From: an uncultured Oscillospiraceae bacterium
GTDB taxonomy: Bacteria > Bacillota > Clostridia > Oscillospirales > Oscillospiraceae
DNA: 52,814 nucleotides
NCBI GenBank assembly: GCA_910584285.1
Contig: CAJTYK010000010.1
Location: 1 to 52,814 of the forward strand
Direction of reading: 5' to 3'
Program-made: the position numbers and the translations under genes
Shown: positions 16,080 through 23,836 of the stretch, piece after piece
Position numbering within the stretch: the first letter of the stretch is position 1
Layout: each line of letters starts with the position of its first letter
Notes under the pieces: model-generated
The model's database searches: none
What the model was told of the DNA's origin: nothing
What the model saw: the letters and a program-made list of their open reading frames with translations, nothing else

Positions 16080-17026
16080 GATAGCTTCACCCTCGGGTCG
16101 AGTACCGCGGTGAGCACGTCCACCAGCAGGGAGGACAGCAGCACCATCAGCACCATAAATAAACCAACCGACATAATGATGGGGGTATTCTGGGTCTTGA
16201 TCGCATCGGTAAACCAACGGCCCACGCCGGGCCACTGGAAAATGTTCTCAATCACGATGGCACCGCTGATCAGGGTGGGCAGACGGAAGCCGATCAGCAC
16301 CATCACCGGGGTGCAGGCCACCCGGAAGCCGTGGTACATATTGACCTTCCACTCCGGCAGGCCCTTGGCCCGGGCGGTTTTCACGTAGTCCCGGTTCATG
16401 GAGTCCAGCATACTGGAGCGGGAGTACCGCATGACGCCCGCCGTCTGGGAGATGCCCAGCACGAAGGCGGGTAAGAACAGGTGGTGCAGCTCGCTGAGCA
16501 GCCCGCCGTCCCCCCGCTGGCCCACCGGGAACCAGTTCAGCTGCAGGCAGAACAGGATAATGCAGAAGATACCAAACAGGAACTGGGGGATGGCCACGCC
16601 GATCATGCCGGCCACGGTCAGCACGTTATCGGCGATCTTCCCCTTTTTCAGGGCGGAGACTACGCCCAGGAGGATGCCCAGCACAGTGGAGATGATCAGC
16701 GCCGCCAGGGACAGCTCGATGGTGGCGGGCAGCTTCTGCATCATCAGCTCACTCACGGGCATATTGTTCTGCAGGGAAAAGCCCAGGTTTCCGGTACACA
16801 CGTCCTTGAGCCAGCTCAGGTACCGGACGATCATGGGGCCGTCCAGCCCCTTAGCCGCCTTGAAGGCGGCGATCTCCTCCGCCGACATTTCCGCCAGCTG
16901 ATCCATGGGGATGAGGAAGTCGATGACGTCGCCAGGCATCAGCTCGATCCCCCAGTAGATCAGAAAGGTGATGATGATCAGCATCGGAATCATTCCGATC
17001 AGCTTGCGCAGAGTAAAATTCAGCAT
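16076..17026 (-). CDS. ABC transporter permease (DppB/OppB-like)
   Basis: A 316-residue permease. The first helix LIGMIPMLIIITFLIYWGIE is followed by the family motif PGD and a long extracytoplasmic loop. Five more helices and the EAA loop YVKTARAKGLPEWKVNMYHG complete it. The start at 17026 has a GAAAGGGG site and lies directly before the conserved first helix. The gene follows the binding-protein gene after a 106-bp gap that contains a strong hairpin. Confidence 0.88.
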   Translation of the reverse strand: MLNFTLRKLIGMIPMLIIITFLIYWGIELMPGDVIDFLIPMDQLAEMSAEEIAAFKAAKGLDGPMIVRYLSWLKDVCTGNLGFSLQNNMPVSELMMQKLPATIELSLAALIISTVLGILLGVVSALKKGKIADNVLTVAGMIGVAIPQFLFGIFCIILFCLQLNWFPVGQRGDGGLLSELHHLFLPAFVLGISQTAGVMRYSRSSMLDSMNRDYVKTARAKGLPEWKVNMYHGFRVACTPVMVLIGFRLPTLISGAIVIENIFQWPGVGRWFTDAIKTQNTPIIMSVGLFMVLMVLLSSLLVDVLTAVLDPRVKLS

Positions 17027-17082
17027 GAAACCGCCCCTTTCCGCCAACTTTCTTTTCTAAAAATTTACATTGTTAAGTACAT

Positions 17083-17113
17083 CACGGGGACCGGCAAAAC
17101 GCCGGCCCCCGTG
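17083..17113 (-). terminator. Intercistronic hairpin after the binding-protein gene
   Basis: A 13-bp stem with one G-T pair and a 5-nt loop lies between the binding-protein stop and dppB. No T run follows on the minus strand. Such hairpins often protect or partly terminate the upstream message, so that binding protein exceeds permease. Confidence 0.65.
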
Positions 17114-17132
17114 CGTTTCACATCAAGGTCGT

Positions 17133-18794
17133 TTAGCTGCGCTCAAACATATTCAGGAAGATATACCGCGGGAAGGTCACATTGACGGTGTCCACGTTGA
17201 AGCCGGCCATATCCTGCACCTGCTGCACCTGAGAGGAATCCTTACAGAAGGCGTAGTCGATTTTGTCGGCCATGGCGTTGGTGATGAGGTTCTCATCACC
17301 GGCGTCGCTGGAGGGGTACATATAGATCTTCTCGATGTTGCCGGTGCCGGGCTTGAAATAGTCGTTATTGCGCGCCAGGATGGTGTACTCTCCCAGCTTG
17401 ACGGTCTCCACCTTGAACGGGCCGGTGCCAATGGGGTTCTGCCAGAAGGTGTCGGCGGCGAAGTTCTCAGGGGTCACGTTCTCCAGGCAGTGCTTGGGCA
17501 GCACGGACCACTGGGAGAACACGGTCAGGGCGTTGGGCTGCGGGTTGTTGAAGGTGAAGGTGACGGTGCTGCCGTCCACCTCGATGGAGGCGGCATCGTT
17601 GATGACGTCGGTGAGCACGGTGTTGGCACCAGGCACGGTGCAGTAGTACTCGAAGGTCCACTTCACGTCCTCGCCGGTGAAGGGCTCGCCGTCGTGCCAC
17701 TTCACACCCTCGCGGAGCTTGAAGGTGATGACCTTGCCGTCGTCGGAGACCTCATAGCTCTCGGCCAGCATCCCGTCGGAGGCGGTCAGGCTGGTGTCGG
17801 CGTTCAGCAGGCGGTCAAACACGATCTCCTGGTGCCAGAACAGGCCGGGGTTGGTGGCGGTGTGCTCCAGGGCATTGACGGCGCCGGTGTTGGTGTACAT
17901 GGTCTTGTCGGCGCGGTCGATCTCCCAGTCCAGAATGTTCTTCTGGTAGCAGAACTGGTCGTTGCCGGGGGCGTTGCCCTTCATGTCCAGATGCTTGGAG
18001 GTGATGATCCAGGAGGGGATGTAGAACAGGGGGATGACCTCCACGTTCTCGTTCTCATACTTCTGGATGGCGTCGTAGGCCGCCTTCTGATCCTCGGTGG
18101 TCACCGCTACCTTGGCTTTGTCGATGAGGGCGTCCAGATCCTTGTCCCACAGCACCGTGGAGTTGTTGTTGGCGGTGGAGTGGTGGCGGTTGTAGAGCTC
18201 GCCCATGGTCAGGGCGTTGGTGCCGGCAAAGCACAGATCCCAGTCAACGCCGGACTTGACGCCGTCGGCGGAGGGGGTCCACAGCAGAACCGTCAGGTTA
18301 TCGGTGAGGAGGTCGAACTCCATCTTCACGCCCACGGCCTCCCAATAGCCCTTGATGGCGGTGATGGTGTCCAGCAGGTTGCCGGTGTAGTAGACGGCCT
18401 TCAGGGTGTAGCTGCCGTCCCAGCCCGCCTCAGCCAGCAGCTCCTTGGCCTTGTCGGGGTTGTAGGTGTACTCGGTGAGGCCGTCCGCCTGCCAGGCGCC
18501 CTCGGGTACCAGGGACTTGTGGGCGGCAATGACGGTGTTGTTCCACAGGCCGCTCACGATGGCATCCATGTCAATGGCATACCACAGGGCCTGACGAACG
18601 CGCACGTCCTGGAGGGGGTTGGGGTAGGCGGTGCCGCCTACGCCGCCACCGGAGGGCTGCTGGGGCTGGTCGCCGCCGGACTGGCTGTTGTTGGCGGGCG
18701 GATTGCTGGGGTTGTTGGAGCTGGGGTTGCCGCCGCAGGCGCACAGCGCAAGCACCATGCACAGGGCGAGCAACAGGGACGCAATTCTTTTCAT
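17133..18794 (-). CDS. ABC transporter substrate-binding lipoprotein (SBP_bac_5 family)
   Basis: A 553-residue exported protein with signal peptide MKRIASLLLALCMVLALCAC and the lipid-modified Cys20. Gly/Ser/Asn/Pro-rich spacer to about residue 48. The domain is that of oligopeptide-type binding proteins (VRQALWYAIDMDAIV, LREGVKWHDGEPFTGEDVKW, NPIGTGPFKVE). The domain order is permuted relative to what I expect: the VRQALWYAID segment, normally in the second half, lies at about residue 56, and the LREGVKWHDG segment, normally near the N-terminus, lies at about residue 365. The start has a GGAGGAAG ribosome site. It is the first gene of the operon. Confidence 0.85.
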   Translation of the reverse strand: MKRIASLLLALCMVLALCACGGNPSSNNPSNPPANNSQSGGDQPQQPSGGGVGGTAYPNPLQDVRVRQALWYAIDMDAIVSGLWNNTVIAAHKSLVPEGAWQADGLTEYTYNPDKAKELLAEAGWDGSYTLKAVYYTGNLLDTITAIKGYWEAVGVKMEFDLLTDNLTVLLWTPSADGVKSGVDWDLCFAGTNALTMGELYNRHHSTANNNSTVLWDKDLDALIDKAKVAVTTEDQKAAYDAIQKYENENVEVIPLFYIPSWIITSKHLDMKGNAPGNDQFCYQKNILDWEIDRADKTMYTNTGAVNALEHTATNPGLFWHQEIVFDRLLNADTSLTASDGMLAESYEVSDDGKVITFKLREGVKWHDGEPFTGEDVKWTFEYYCTVPGANTVLTDVINDAASIEVDGSTVTFTFNNPQPNALTVFSQWSVLPKHCLENVTPENFAADTFWQNPIGTGPFKVETVKLGEYTILARNNDYFKPGTGNIEKIYMYPSSDAGDENLITNAMADKIDYAFCKDSSQVQQVQDMAGFNVDTVNVTFPRYIFLNMFERS

Positions 18795-18897
18795 CAATTC
18801 TTCCTCCTTCATGGTTTTCCATATGGCGGCCTGCGCTGCCAAAGGAGATGGCGGCGTCCTTGGCAACTTCACCAAAGAACAGCCTCCCAACACGCTT

Positions 18898-18926
18898 ATC
18901 ATACACCATATTGCGCATAGTGTCAA
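18898..18926 (-). promoter_or_regulatory. Promoter of the binding protein-permease-nanA operon
   Basis: On the minus strand, TTGACA (18921-18926) and TATGAT (18898-18903) with a 17-bp spacer, about 100 bp upstream of the start. The 336-bp divergent gap also contains the promoter of the yhcH-like gene, so one regulator could serve both sides. No regulator gene is adjacent. Confidence 0.8.
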
Positions 18927-19022
18927 ACATTATTTTACTTTTTCTACAAGTTCTGCCGCTGGACAGTCCTTCCTCTTGTGCACTTCTTTTTGCCTTGACC
19001 GGGGTCTGGACCTGCAAGGCTA

Positions 19023-19051
19023 TTGAAAATCAGAGGAAACTGTGCTATCCT
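19023..19051 (+). promoter_or_regulatory. Promoter of the yhcH-like / lyxose isomerase-like pair
   Basis: TTGAAA (19023-19028) and TATCCT (19046-19051) with a 17-bp spacer. A GC-rich dyad (GCCGGCAGCGAAGCTGCCTTC region, about 19071-19099) lies between it and the ATG at 19131. Confidence 0.6.
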
Positions 19052-19130
19052 TTTATGGAAATCTGCGGATCTGCCGGCAGCGAAGCTGCCTTCCGGCATG
19101 GGCCGCGCCGTTAAGAAGGGAGAATTTTCC

Positions 19131-19580
19131 ATGATCTATGTGAAGCGTGCGCACCTGGATCGCTACCTGGGCCTGTGCCCCGCCCTGGACACTGCCATCC
19201 ACCACCTGGCCCAGGCGGATCTGGCCGGCCTGGCCCCGGGCCGCAACGAGGTGGACGGCGACAACGTCTACATCAACCGGCTGGACTACACCACCATTCC
19301 GGAGGAACAGGCCGCCTGGGAGGGCCATGCCCGCTATGGCGACATCCACATCATGATCACGGGCCAGGAGCGGATCGGGGTATCGGACACCTCGGAGCTG
19401 GCCCAGACCGTCCGAAAGGACGACGAGGACTTCCTGGGCTTTGAGGGTCCGGTGCGCAGCTGGTGCTCCATGGAGGCGGACGATGTGCTCATCGTATTCC
19501 CCGAGGACGCCCATATGGTCAAGGTGCAGCTGGGGGAGGCCATGTCGGTGAGCCGGGCCGTGGTCAAATTCAGGCTGTAA
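19131..19580 (+). CDS. YhcH/YjgK/YiaL family protein (NanQ-like)
   Basis: A 149-residue cupin-fold protein of the DUF386 family. Visible motifs include the metal-site stretch ARYGDIHIMITGQERI near residues 60-75 and FPEDAHMVKVQL near 122-135. The start has a GAAGGGAG ribosome site. In E. coli the family member YhcH (NanQ) belongs to the sialic acid regulon and has been reported to speed anomerisation of sialic acid. The divergent neighbour operon encodes a NanA-like lyase, which fits that role here. Confidence 0.85.
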   Translation: MIYVKRAHLDRYLGLCPALDTAIHHLAQADLAGLAPGRNEVDGDNVYINRLDYTTIPEEQAAWEGHARYGDIHIMITGQERIGVSDTSELAQTVRKDDEDFLGFEGPVRSWCSMEADDVLIVFPEDAHMVKVQLGEAMSVSRAVVKFRL

Positions 19581-19604
19581 GCCGCCGGGAAGGAGCTTGA
19601 CGCT

Positions 19605-20288
19605 ATGAAACGAAGCGAGATCAACGCCGCCCTCCGGGAGATGGAGGCGATGATTCGGGACTGCCGGTTTGCCCTGCCCCCCTTCTGCCACTTCACGCCG
19701 GAGGACTGGGCCCACAAGGGACACGAATACGACGAGGTTCGAGACAATATGCTGGGCTGGGACATCACAGACTACGGCCTGGGCCGCTTTGACGAGGTGG
19801 GCTTCTCCCTGATCACTCTGCGCAACGGCAACCTGAAGCTGGCGGACAAGTACCGGAAGCCCTATGCGGAGAAGCTGCTGTTTTTGAAGGAGGGCCAGTA
19901 TTCCCCCAACCATTTCCACTGGTTCAAAATGGAGGACATCATCAACCGGGGCGGCGGTGTGCTGCTGATCCGGGTGTACAACTCCCTGCCCGATGAGGAG
20001 ATCGACCGGGAGAGCGACGTCACGGTGCATCTGGACGGCTGCGTCCGCACCGTGACGGCGGGCACCCAGCTCCGGCTGAAGCCGGGCATGAGCATCTCCA
20101 TCCAGCCCCGGCTCTACCACGACTTCCAGGTGGAGCCCGGCACCGGCAACGTACTCATCGGCGAGGTGAGCCAGTGCAACGACGACAACACGGACAACCG
20201 CTTCAACCCGCCTGTGGGCCGCTTCCCCGTCATTGAGGAGGACGAGCCCCCCTACCGGCTGCTGTGCACGGAATATCCCCCGGCGTGA
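19605..20288 (+). CDS. D-lyxose ketol-isomerase-like cupin
   Basis: A 227-residue protein of the D-lyxose isomerase family. Metal-binding residues are visible in NHFHWFKMEDIINRGGG (about 103-119) and in LYHDFQVE near 171-178. The N-terminus EINAALREMEAMI and the motif GWDITDYGLGRF are also typical. Characterised members interconvert D-lyxose and D-xylulose, or D-mannose and D-fructose. It starts 24 bp after the yhcH-like gene. In this setting it may act on a mannose-like product rather than lyxose, which is inference. Confidence 0.82.
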   Translation: MKRSEINAALREMEAMIRDCRFALPPFCHFTPEDWAHKGHEYDEVRDNMLGWDITDYGLGRFDEVGFSLITLRNGNLKLADKYRKPYAEKLLFLKEGQYSPNHFHWFKMEDIINRGGGVLLIRVYNSLPDEEIDRESDVTVHLDGCVRTVTAGTQLRLKPGMSISIQPRLYHDFQVEPGTGNVLIGEVSQCNDDNTDNRFNPPVGRFPVIEEDEPPYRLLCTEYPPA

Positions 20289-20325
20289 GCCTGGGCGCGA
20301 TTCCCTCCCCCTATGACGTGAAAAT

Positions 20326-20360
20326 GCCCTCCCCCGGCAAGCCGGGGGAGGGCGCTTTTT
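20326..20360 (+). terminator. Terminator after the lyxose isomerase-like gene
   Basis: A perfect 13-bp GC stem (20326-20338 with 20341-20353) and T5 at 20356-20360. It also lies at the end of the convergent HTH gene. Confidence 0.85.
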
Positions 20361-21456
20361 ATCTCACATCGGAAAACAGCTCATCGATCACCTGCTCCAT
20401 CCGCTCGCTCATGGCCTCGTCCTCAGCGGTGATGGCATACACCACCAGCCAGTCGAAGCTGTTGCGCAGATCCAGGGCGGGCATACCGCAGTCGTTTAAA
20501 ATGGCGTTCAGCGTCCACCAGTGATCCTCCAACCGCTCCTGGGTGCTGACGTATTCCTCGTCTATCTCGTGGTACTCCCCGTCCACCACGTTCTCCGTCA
20601 CCACGTACAGCAGCAAGAGCAGCTTTCTGGTCACGTCCTCCTTGTGCTGGCGGATGTTCTTCAGGGCGGTGGCGTTGGGCCAGTTCTGCTTGATCAGCTT
20701 CTGGGCCACGGAATAGCCCTGCCGATTCCGGCCGGAGGGCATGTGGAGGGAGAAATACTGCCGCATGATGGCCTCCATGGAGTAGTCCGGCTCCCGCAGG
20801 CCCCCCCAGGCGGGGGCTGGGCGCACCAGCTGATCCAGGTATTTCTCAAAGTAGAAGTAGGCCCGCATATGCAGCGCCCCCAGCTTGTCCAGGCTGGCGA
20901 TGTAACACTCCCGCAGATCCTCCTGGGTCTGGGCCCGCAGAAAGAGGTTTTGCAGCTCGTGGGTCAGTTGGCTGGACACCACTTCCGGGGGGCTGTCCGG
21001 CCTGGGCACCGGGGGGAGGGTGGCGAAGAAGTCCCGGGCCTGGGTGTAGCTCCGCCCCACCCGCAAAAACCAGGCGTACACCACGTCCCGGCCGTCCCGG
21101 TAATGGATGCTGTAGCCCGTACACAGGCCCAGCAGCAGGCTGGCGTCCCCCTCGCCCAGCCCCAGGGCAAAGGCGATACGGAAGATGTCCTCCCGGTTGA
21201 CGGGCTGGTTCTGGCCGGACAGCCAGTTGCGTACCCGGCGGGCCACCGATTCCGGGTTGGCCTCCGGCTCGTCCTCCTGGAGGGCGGCGGTGATCCGGGC
21301 CTGGAGGTTGCCCTCCGGGCAGAGCTGCCGCAGAGTTTCGGCGAATCCCCGGGTGCGGATCTTCCCGTCCCGGAGGTACTCCGCCGCCATGGCTGGGGTC
21401 ATCTCCCCAGAGCGGAGCTTGTCGTATTCATGTTGGGATTGCAGGGTCAGTTCCAA
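20359..21456 (-). CDS. HTH-containing protein of unknown function
   Basis: A 365-residue, probably cytoplasmic protein without membrane segments. Residues about 18-105 contain helical segments that look like a lambda-repressor-type HTH (RRVRNWLSGQNQPVNREDIF then RIAFALGLGEGDASLLLGL). The remaining 260 residues are helical with no motif I recognise. It uses a TTG start at 21456, supported by a GGGAGG site nine bases upstream. The next internal ATG would remove 18 residues. The gene stands alone between two terminators. A DNA-binding or regulatory role is inferred from the HTH only. Confidence 0.7.
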   Translation of the reverse strand: MELTLQSQHEYDKLRSGEMTPAMAAEYLRDGKIRTRGFAETLRQLCPEGNLQARITAALQEDEPEANPESVARRVRNWLSGQNQPVNREDIFRIAFALGLGEGDASLLLGLCTGYSIHYRDGRDVVYAWFLRVGRSYTQARDFFATLPPVPRPDSPPEVVSSQLTHELQNLFLRAQTQEDLRECYIASLDKLGALHMRAYFYFEKYLDQLVRPAPAWGGLREPDYSMEAIMRQYFSLHMPSGRNRQGYSVAQKLIKQNWPNATALKNIRQHKEDVTRKLLLLLYVVTENVVDGEYHEIDEEYVSTQERLEDHWWTLNAILNDCGMPALDLRNSFDWLVVYAITAEDEAMSERMEQVIDELFSDVR

Positions 21457-21573
21457 GTCGAACGGCCTCCCACGGTCTTTTTATCCTATAGTATACACCA
21501 AAGCCAGGGGCGCAGTCCAGCGGTTTTCCGCTTTTTGGTTCTTTGTTGGTTCTTTTGGGCGAATTTGGCCCGA

Positions 21574-23178
21574 TCACACGGTCCCCTGCTCCCGCTGGCG
21601 GGCCAGATACTCGTCGTAGGTGGTCTTACTGTCGATGAGCTTCCCCTCCGGGGTGAAATCAAACACCCGGTTGCACACGGTCTGGATCAGCTGGTGGTCG
21701 TGGGAGGCCACCAGCACGTTGCAGCCCACCGCCTCCAGCCCCTTGTTCAGTGCGGCGATGGACTCCAGATCCAGGTGGTTGGTGGGCTGATCCAGCAGCA
21801 GTACGTTGGCCCCGGACAGCATCATCCGGGACAGCATACACCGCACCTTCTCCCCGCCGGACAGCACCTTCACCGGCTTGTTGACCTCCTCCCCGGAGAA
21901 CAGCATCCGGCCCAGGAAGCCCCGGAGATACTGCTCCTGGGGGTCCTTGGAGAACTGCCTCAGCCACTGCACCAGATCGTCCTCGCAGTCCTGGAAGTAG
22001 GGGGTGTTGTCCTTGGGGAAGTAGGAGAAGGTGGCGGTCTGGCCCCACTTTACCGTACCCTCGTCCGGCTCCAGCTCCCCGGCCAGGATTTTAAACAGGG
22101 CGGTGTGGGCGTTCTCGTTGTCCCCTACAAAGGCAATCTTCTCGTCGTGGCCCACGATGAAGGACACCTTGTCCAGCACCTTCACCCCGCCGATGGTCTT
22201 GGACACGTCGGTGACGAACAGGATGTCCTTGCCCACCTCCCGGTCGGGGGTGAAGCCCACGAAGGGATAGCGCCGGGAGGAGGCGGGCATCTCCTGCACC
22301 GTCAGCTTGTCCAGCAGCTTGCGCCGGGCGGTGGCCTGCTTGGACTTGGACTTGTTGGCGGAGAACCGGGAGATGAAGTCCTGGAGCTCCTTGATCTTCT
22401 CCTCGTTGCGCTTGTTCTGGTTCTTGACAAGCTGCTGCACCAGCTGGGAGGACTCGTACCAGAAGTCGTAGTTGCCCACGTACATCTTGATCTTGCCGTA
22501 GTCGATGTCCACAATGTGGGTGCACACGGTGTTGAGGAAGTGCCGGTCGTGGGACACCACGATGACGGTGCCCTCGAAGTCCAGCAGGAAGTCCTCCAGC
22601 CAGTTCACCGCGTCGATGTCCAGGTTGTTGGTGGGCTCGTCCATCATCAGCAGGTCGGGCTCGCCAAACAGGGCCTGGGCCAGCAGCACCTTCACCTTCA
22701 GCCGGGGATCCAGCTCCGCCATGATCGTCTCGTGGAACTCGGTGCCCACGCCCAGCCCCTGGAGAATCCGGCTGGCGTTGCTCTCCGCCTCCCAGCCCCC
22801 CAGCTCGGCGTACTCCTCCTCCAGATGGCAGGCCAGCAGGCCGTCCTCGTCGGTCATCTCCTCCTTGGCGTAGAGGGCATCCTTCTCCTTCCCGATGTCG
22901 TACAGCCGCTGGTTGCCCATGATCACCGTGTCCATGACGGGATAGGCGTCATAGGCGTTCTGATCCTGCTTCAGAACGGACATGTGCACGTTGGGCAGTA
23001 TGGACACCTCGCCGGAGGTGGAGTCCAGCTCGCCGGAGAGGATCTTCAGGAAGGTGGACTTGCCTGCGCCGTTGGCGCCGATGATGCCGTAGCAGTTGCC
23101 CCGGTCAAATTGCAGATCCACGTGGGCGAACAGCGGCGTGCCGCTGTAGTTTAAGCTCAAATCGGTAACTGTGATCAT
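21574..23178 (-). CDS. ABC-F family ATPase (YkpA/YbiT-like)
   Basis: A 534-residue soluble protein with two ABC domains joined by a charged linker (about 245-275) and no membrane segments. Domain 1 has Walker A GANGAGKST (34-42) and Walker B LLMMDEPTNNLD (about 176), but its signature site reads LDPRLK instead of LSGGEK. Domain 2 keeps LSGGEK (about 435), but its Walker A site reads GDNENAHT and its Walker B ends LLLDQPTNHLD, with Gln for the catalytic Glu. ABC-F proteins work at the ribosome E-site as translation factors or antibiotic protectors. The overall match is to the YkpA/YbiT group, so a translation role is more likely than resistance. Confidence 0.88.
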   Translation of the reverse strand: MITVTDLSLNYSGTPLFAHVDLQFDRGNCYGIIGANGAGKSTFLKILSGELDSTSGEVSILPNVHMSVLKQDQNAYDAYPVMDTVIMGNQRLYDIGKEKDALYAKEEMTDEDGLLACHLEEEYAELGGWEAESNASRILQGLGVGTEFHETIMAELDPRLKVKVLLAQALFGEPDLLMMDEPTNNLDIDAVNWLEDFLLDFEGTVIVVSHDRHFLNTVCTHIVDIDYGKIKMYVGNYDFWYESSQLVQQLVKNQNKRNEEKIKELQDFISRFSANKSKSKQATARRKLLDKLTVQEMPASSRRYPFVGFTPDREVGKDILFVTDVSKTIGGVKVLDKVSFIVGHDEKIAFVGDNENAHTALFKILAGELEPDEGTVKWGQTATFSYFPKDNTPYFQDCEDDLVQWLRQFSKDPQEQYLRGFLGRMLFSGEEVNKPVKVLSGGEKVRCMLSRMMLSGANVLLLDQPTNHLDLESIAALNKGLEAVGCNVLVASHDHQLIQTVCNRVFDFTPEGKLIDSKTTYDEYLARQREQGTV

Positions 23179-23217
23179 GTCTTGCTCCTTTTTTGGTTAA
23201 AATAGGTCAGCCCCGAC

Positions 23218-23246
23218 ACTATACCACAACCGGGGACATAAAACAA
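23218..23246 (-). promoter_or_regulatory. Promoter of the ABC-F gene
   Basis: TTGTTT (23241-23246) and TATAGT (23218-23223) on the minus strand with a 17-bp spacer, about 40 bp upstream of the ATG. It lies just past the pilus operon terminator. Confidence 0.55.
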
Positions 23247-23255
23247 CCGCTTTCC

Positions 23256-23292
23256 AAAAAAGCGCCGGGGACAGGCCCTCGCCTGTCCCCGG
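23256..23292 (-). terminator. Terminator of the type IV pilus operon
   Basis: An 11-bp perfect stem (23265-23275 with 23282-23292) with a 6-nt loop, followed on the minus strand by a run of six T (23256-23261). It lies 4 bp beyond the pilO-like stop. Confidence 0.88.
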
Positions 23293-23296
23293 ATCG

Positions 23297-23836
23297 TTAT
23301 CCCGCTTGGTACTCGAAGAACACCAGAGACGCGCTCACCGACACGTTCCCCTCGTCCCGCTCCCCAATGGAAATGCTCACGTTGTCCAGCATACAGCGGT
23401 AGGCGCTGTCGTGGAGCCGCTGGAGCACCTCCTTGGCCGCCTCATAGCTGCCGCTGGTGTAGCTCAGCAGAATCTGCCGCCGGACAATGGTCTCCTCTGT
23501 ATCCACTGTGCCGAAGGATAGGGAATACTCCGGCGTGGACTGCAAAATGCCGTTCAGCTCGAACATCACCGGCTGGAGGTTGTCATAGGGCGCAATACTC
23601 AGCGGGTTGGGGTTGGCCGCGAAGATCTCCTCCAGCTCCTGCTCCATGCGGCGCTTGTCCTCCACCTGAATCTGGGCCACCGCCAGCTGATCCTCACAGG
23701 AGAGCTTTTCCTGCTCCAGCCGCTCCAGCTCCGCCGTCATGGGCATATAGTACAGCATCACATAGCCGCCCACCAGCACCAGCACCAGCAGCATCCCCAG
23801 CAGAATGAGTTCCCGGGCCGTTAACTGCCGTTTCAT
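23297..23836 (-). CDS. pilO: Type IV pilus inner-membrane alignment protein, PilO-like
   Basis: A 179-residue bitopic protein. A short cytoplasmic N-terminus and a helix (LILLGMLLVLVLVGGYVMLY, about 10-29) are followed by a coiled coil (about 33-70). A ferredoxin-like C-terminal domain completes it. This matches PilO in size and layout. Its start overlaps the pilN-like stop by 4 bp, and PilM, PilN and PilO are in the usual order. PilO normally pairs with PilN to link PilM and the motor platform to the pilus channel. In this Gram-positive set there is no PilP/PilQ. Confidence 0.8.
   Translation of the reverse strand: MKRQLTARELILLGMLLVLVLVGGYVMLYYMPMTAELERLEQEKLSCEDQLAVAQIQVEDKRRMEQELEEIFAANPNPLSIAPYDNLQPVMFELNGILQSTPEYSLSFGTVDTEETIVRRQILLSYTSGSYEAAKEVLQRLHDSAYRCMLDNVSISIGERDEGNVSVSASLVFFEYQAG

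Noticed and set aside
14070..16388. 772-codon open frame on the plus strand opposite dppD/dppC/dppB
   Set aside because: It is the mirror of three clear ABC transporter genes, is rich in His/Gln/Gly as antisense frames of GC-rich genes are, and has no ribosome site or family match.
21784..21801. Antibiotic-resistance ABC-F call (Vga/Lsa/OptrA type)
   Set aside because: Sequence pattern and linker fit the YkpA/YbiT housekeeping group, and the long interdomain antibiotic-resistance loop is not evident.
20521..23154. 877-codon plus-strand frame opposite the HTH and ABC-F genes
   Set aside because: It spans two unrelated genes and their intergenic gap on the other strand and shows only Leu/Val/Gly/His-rich antisense composition.
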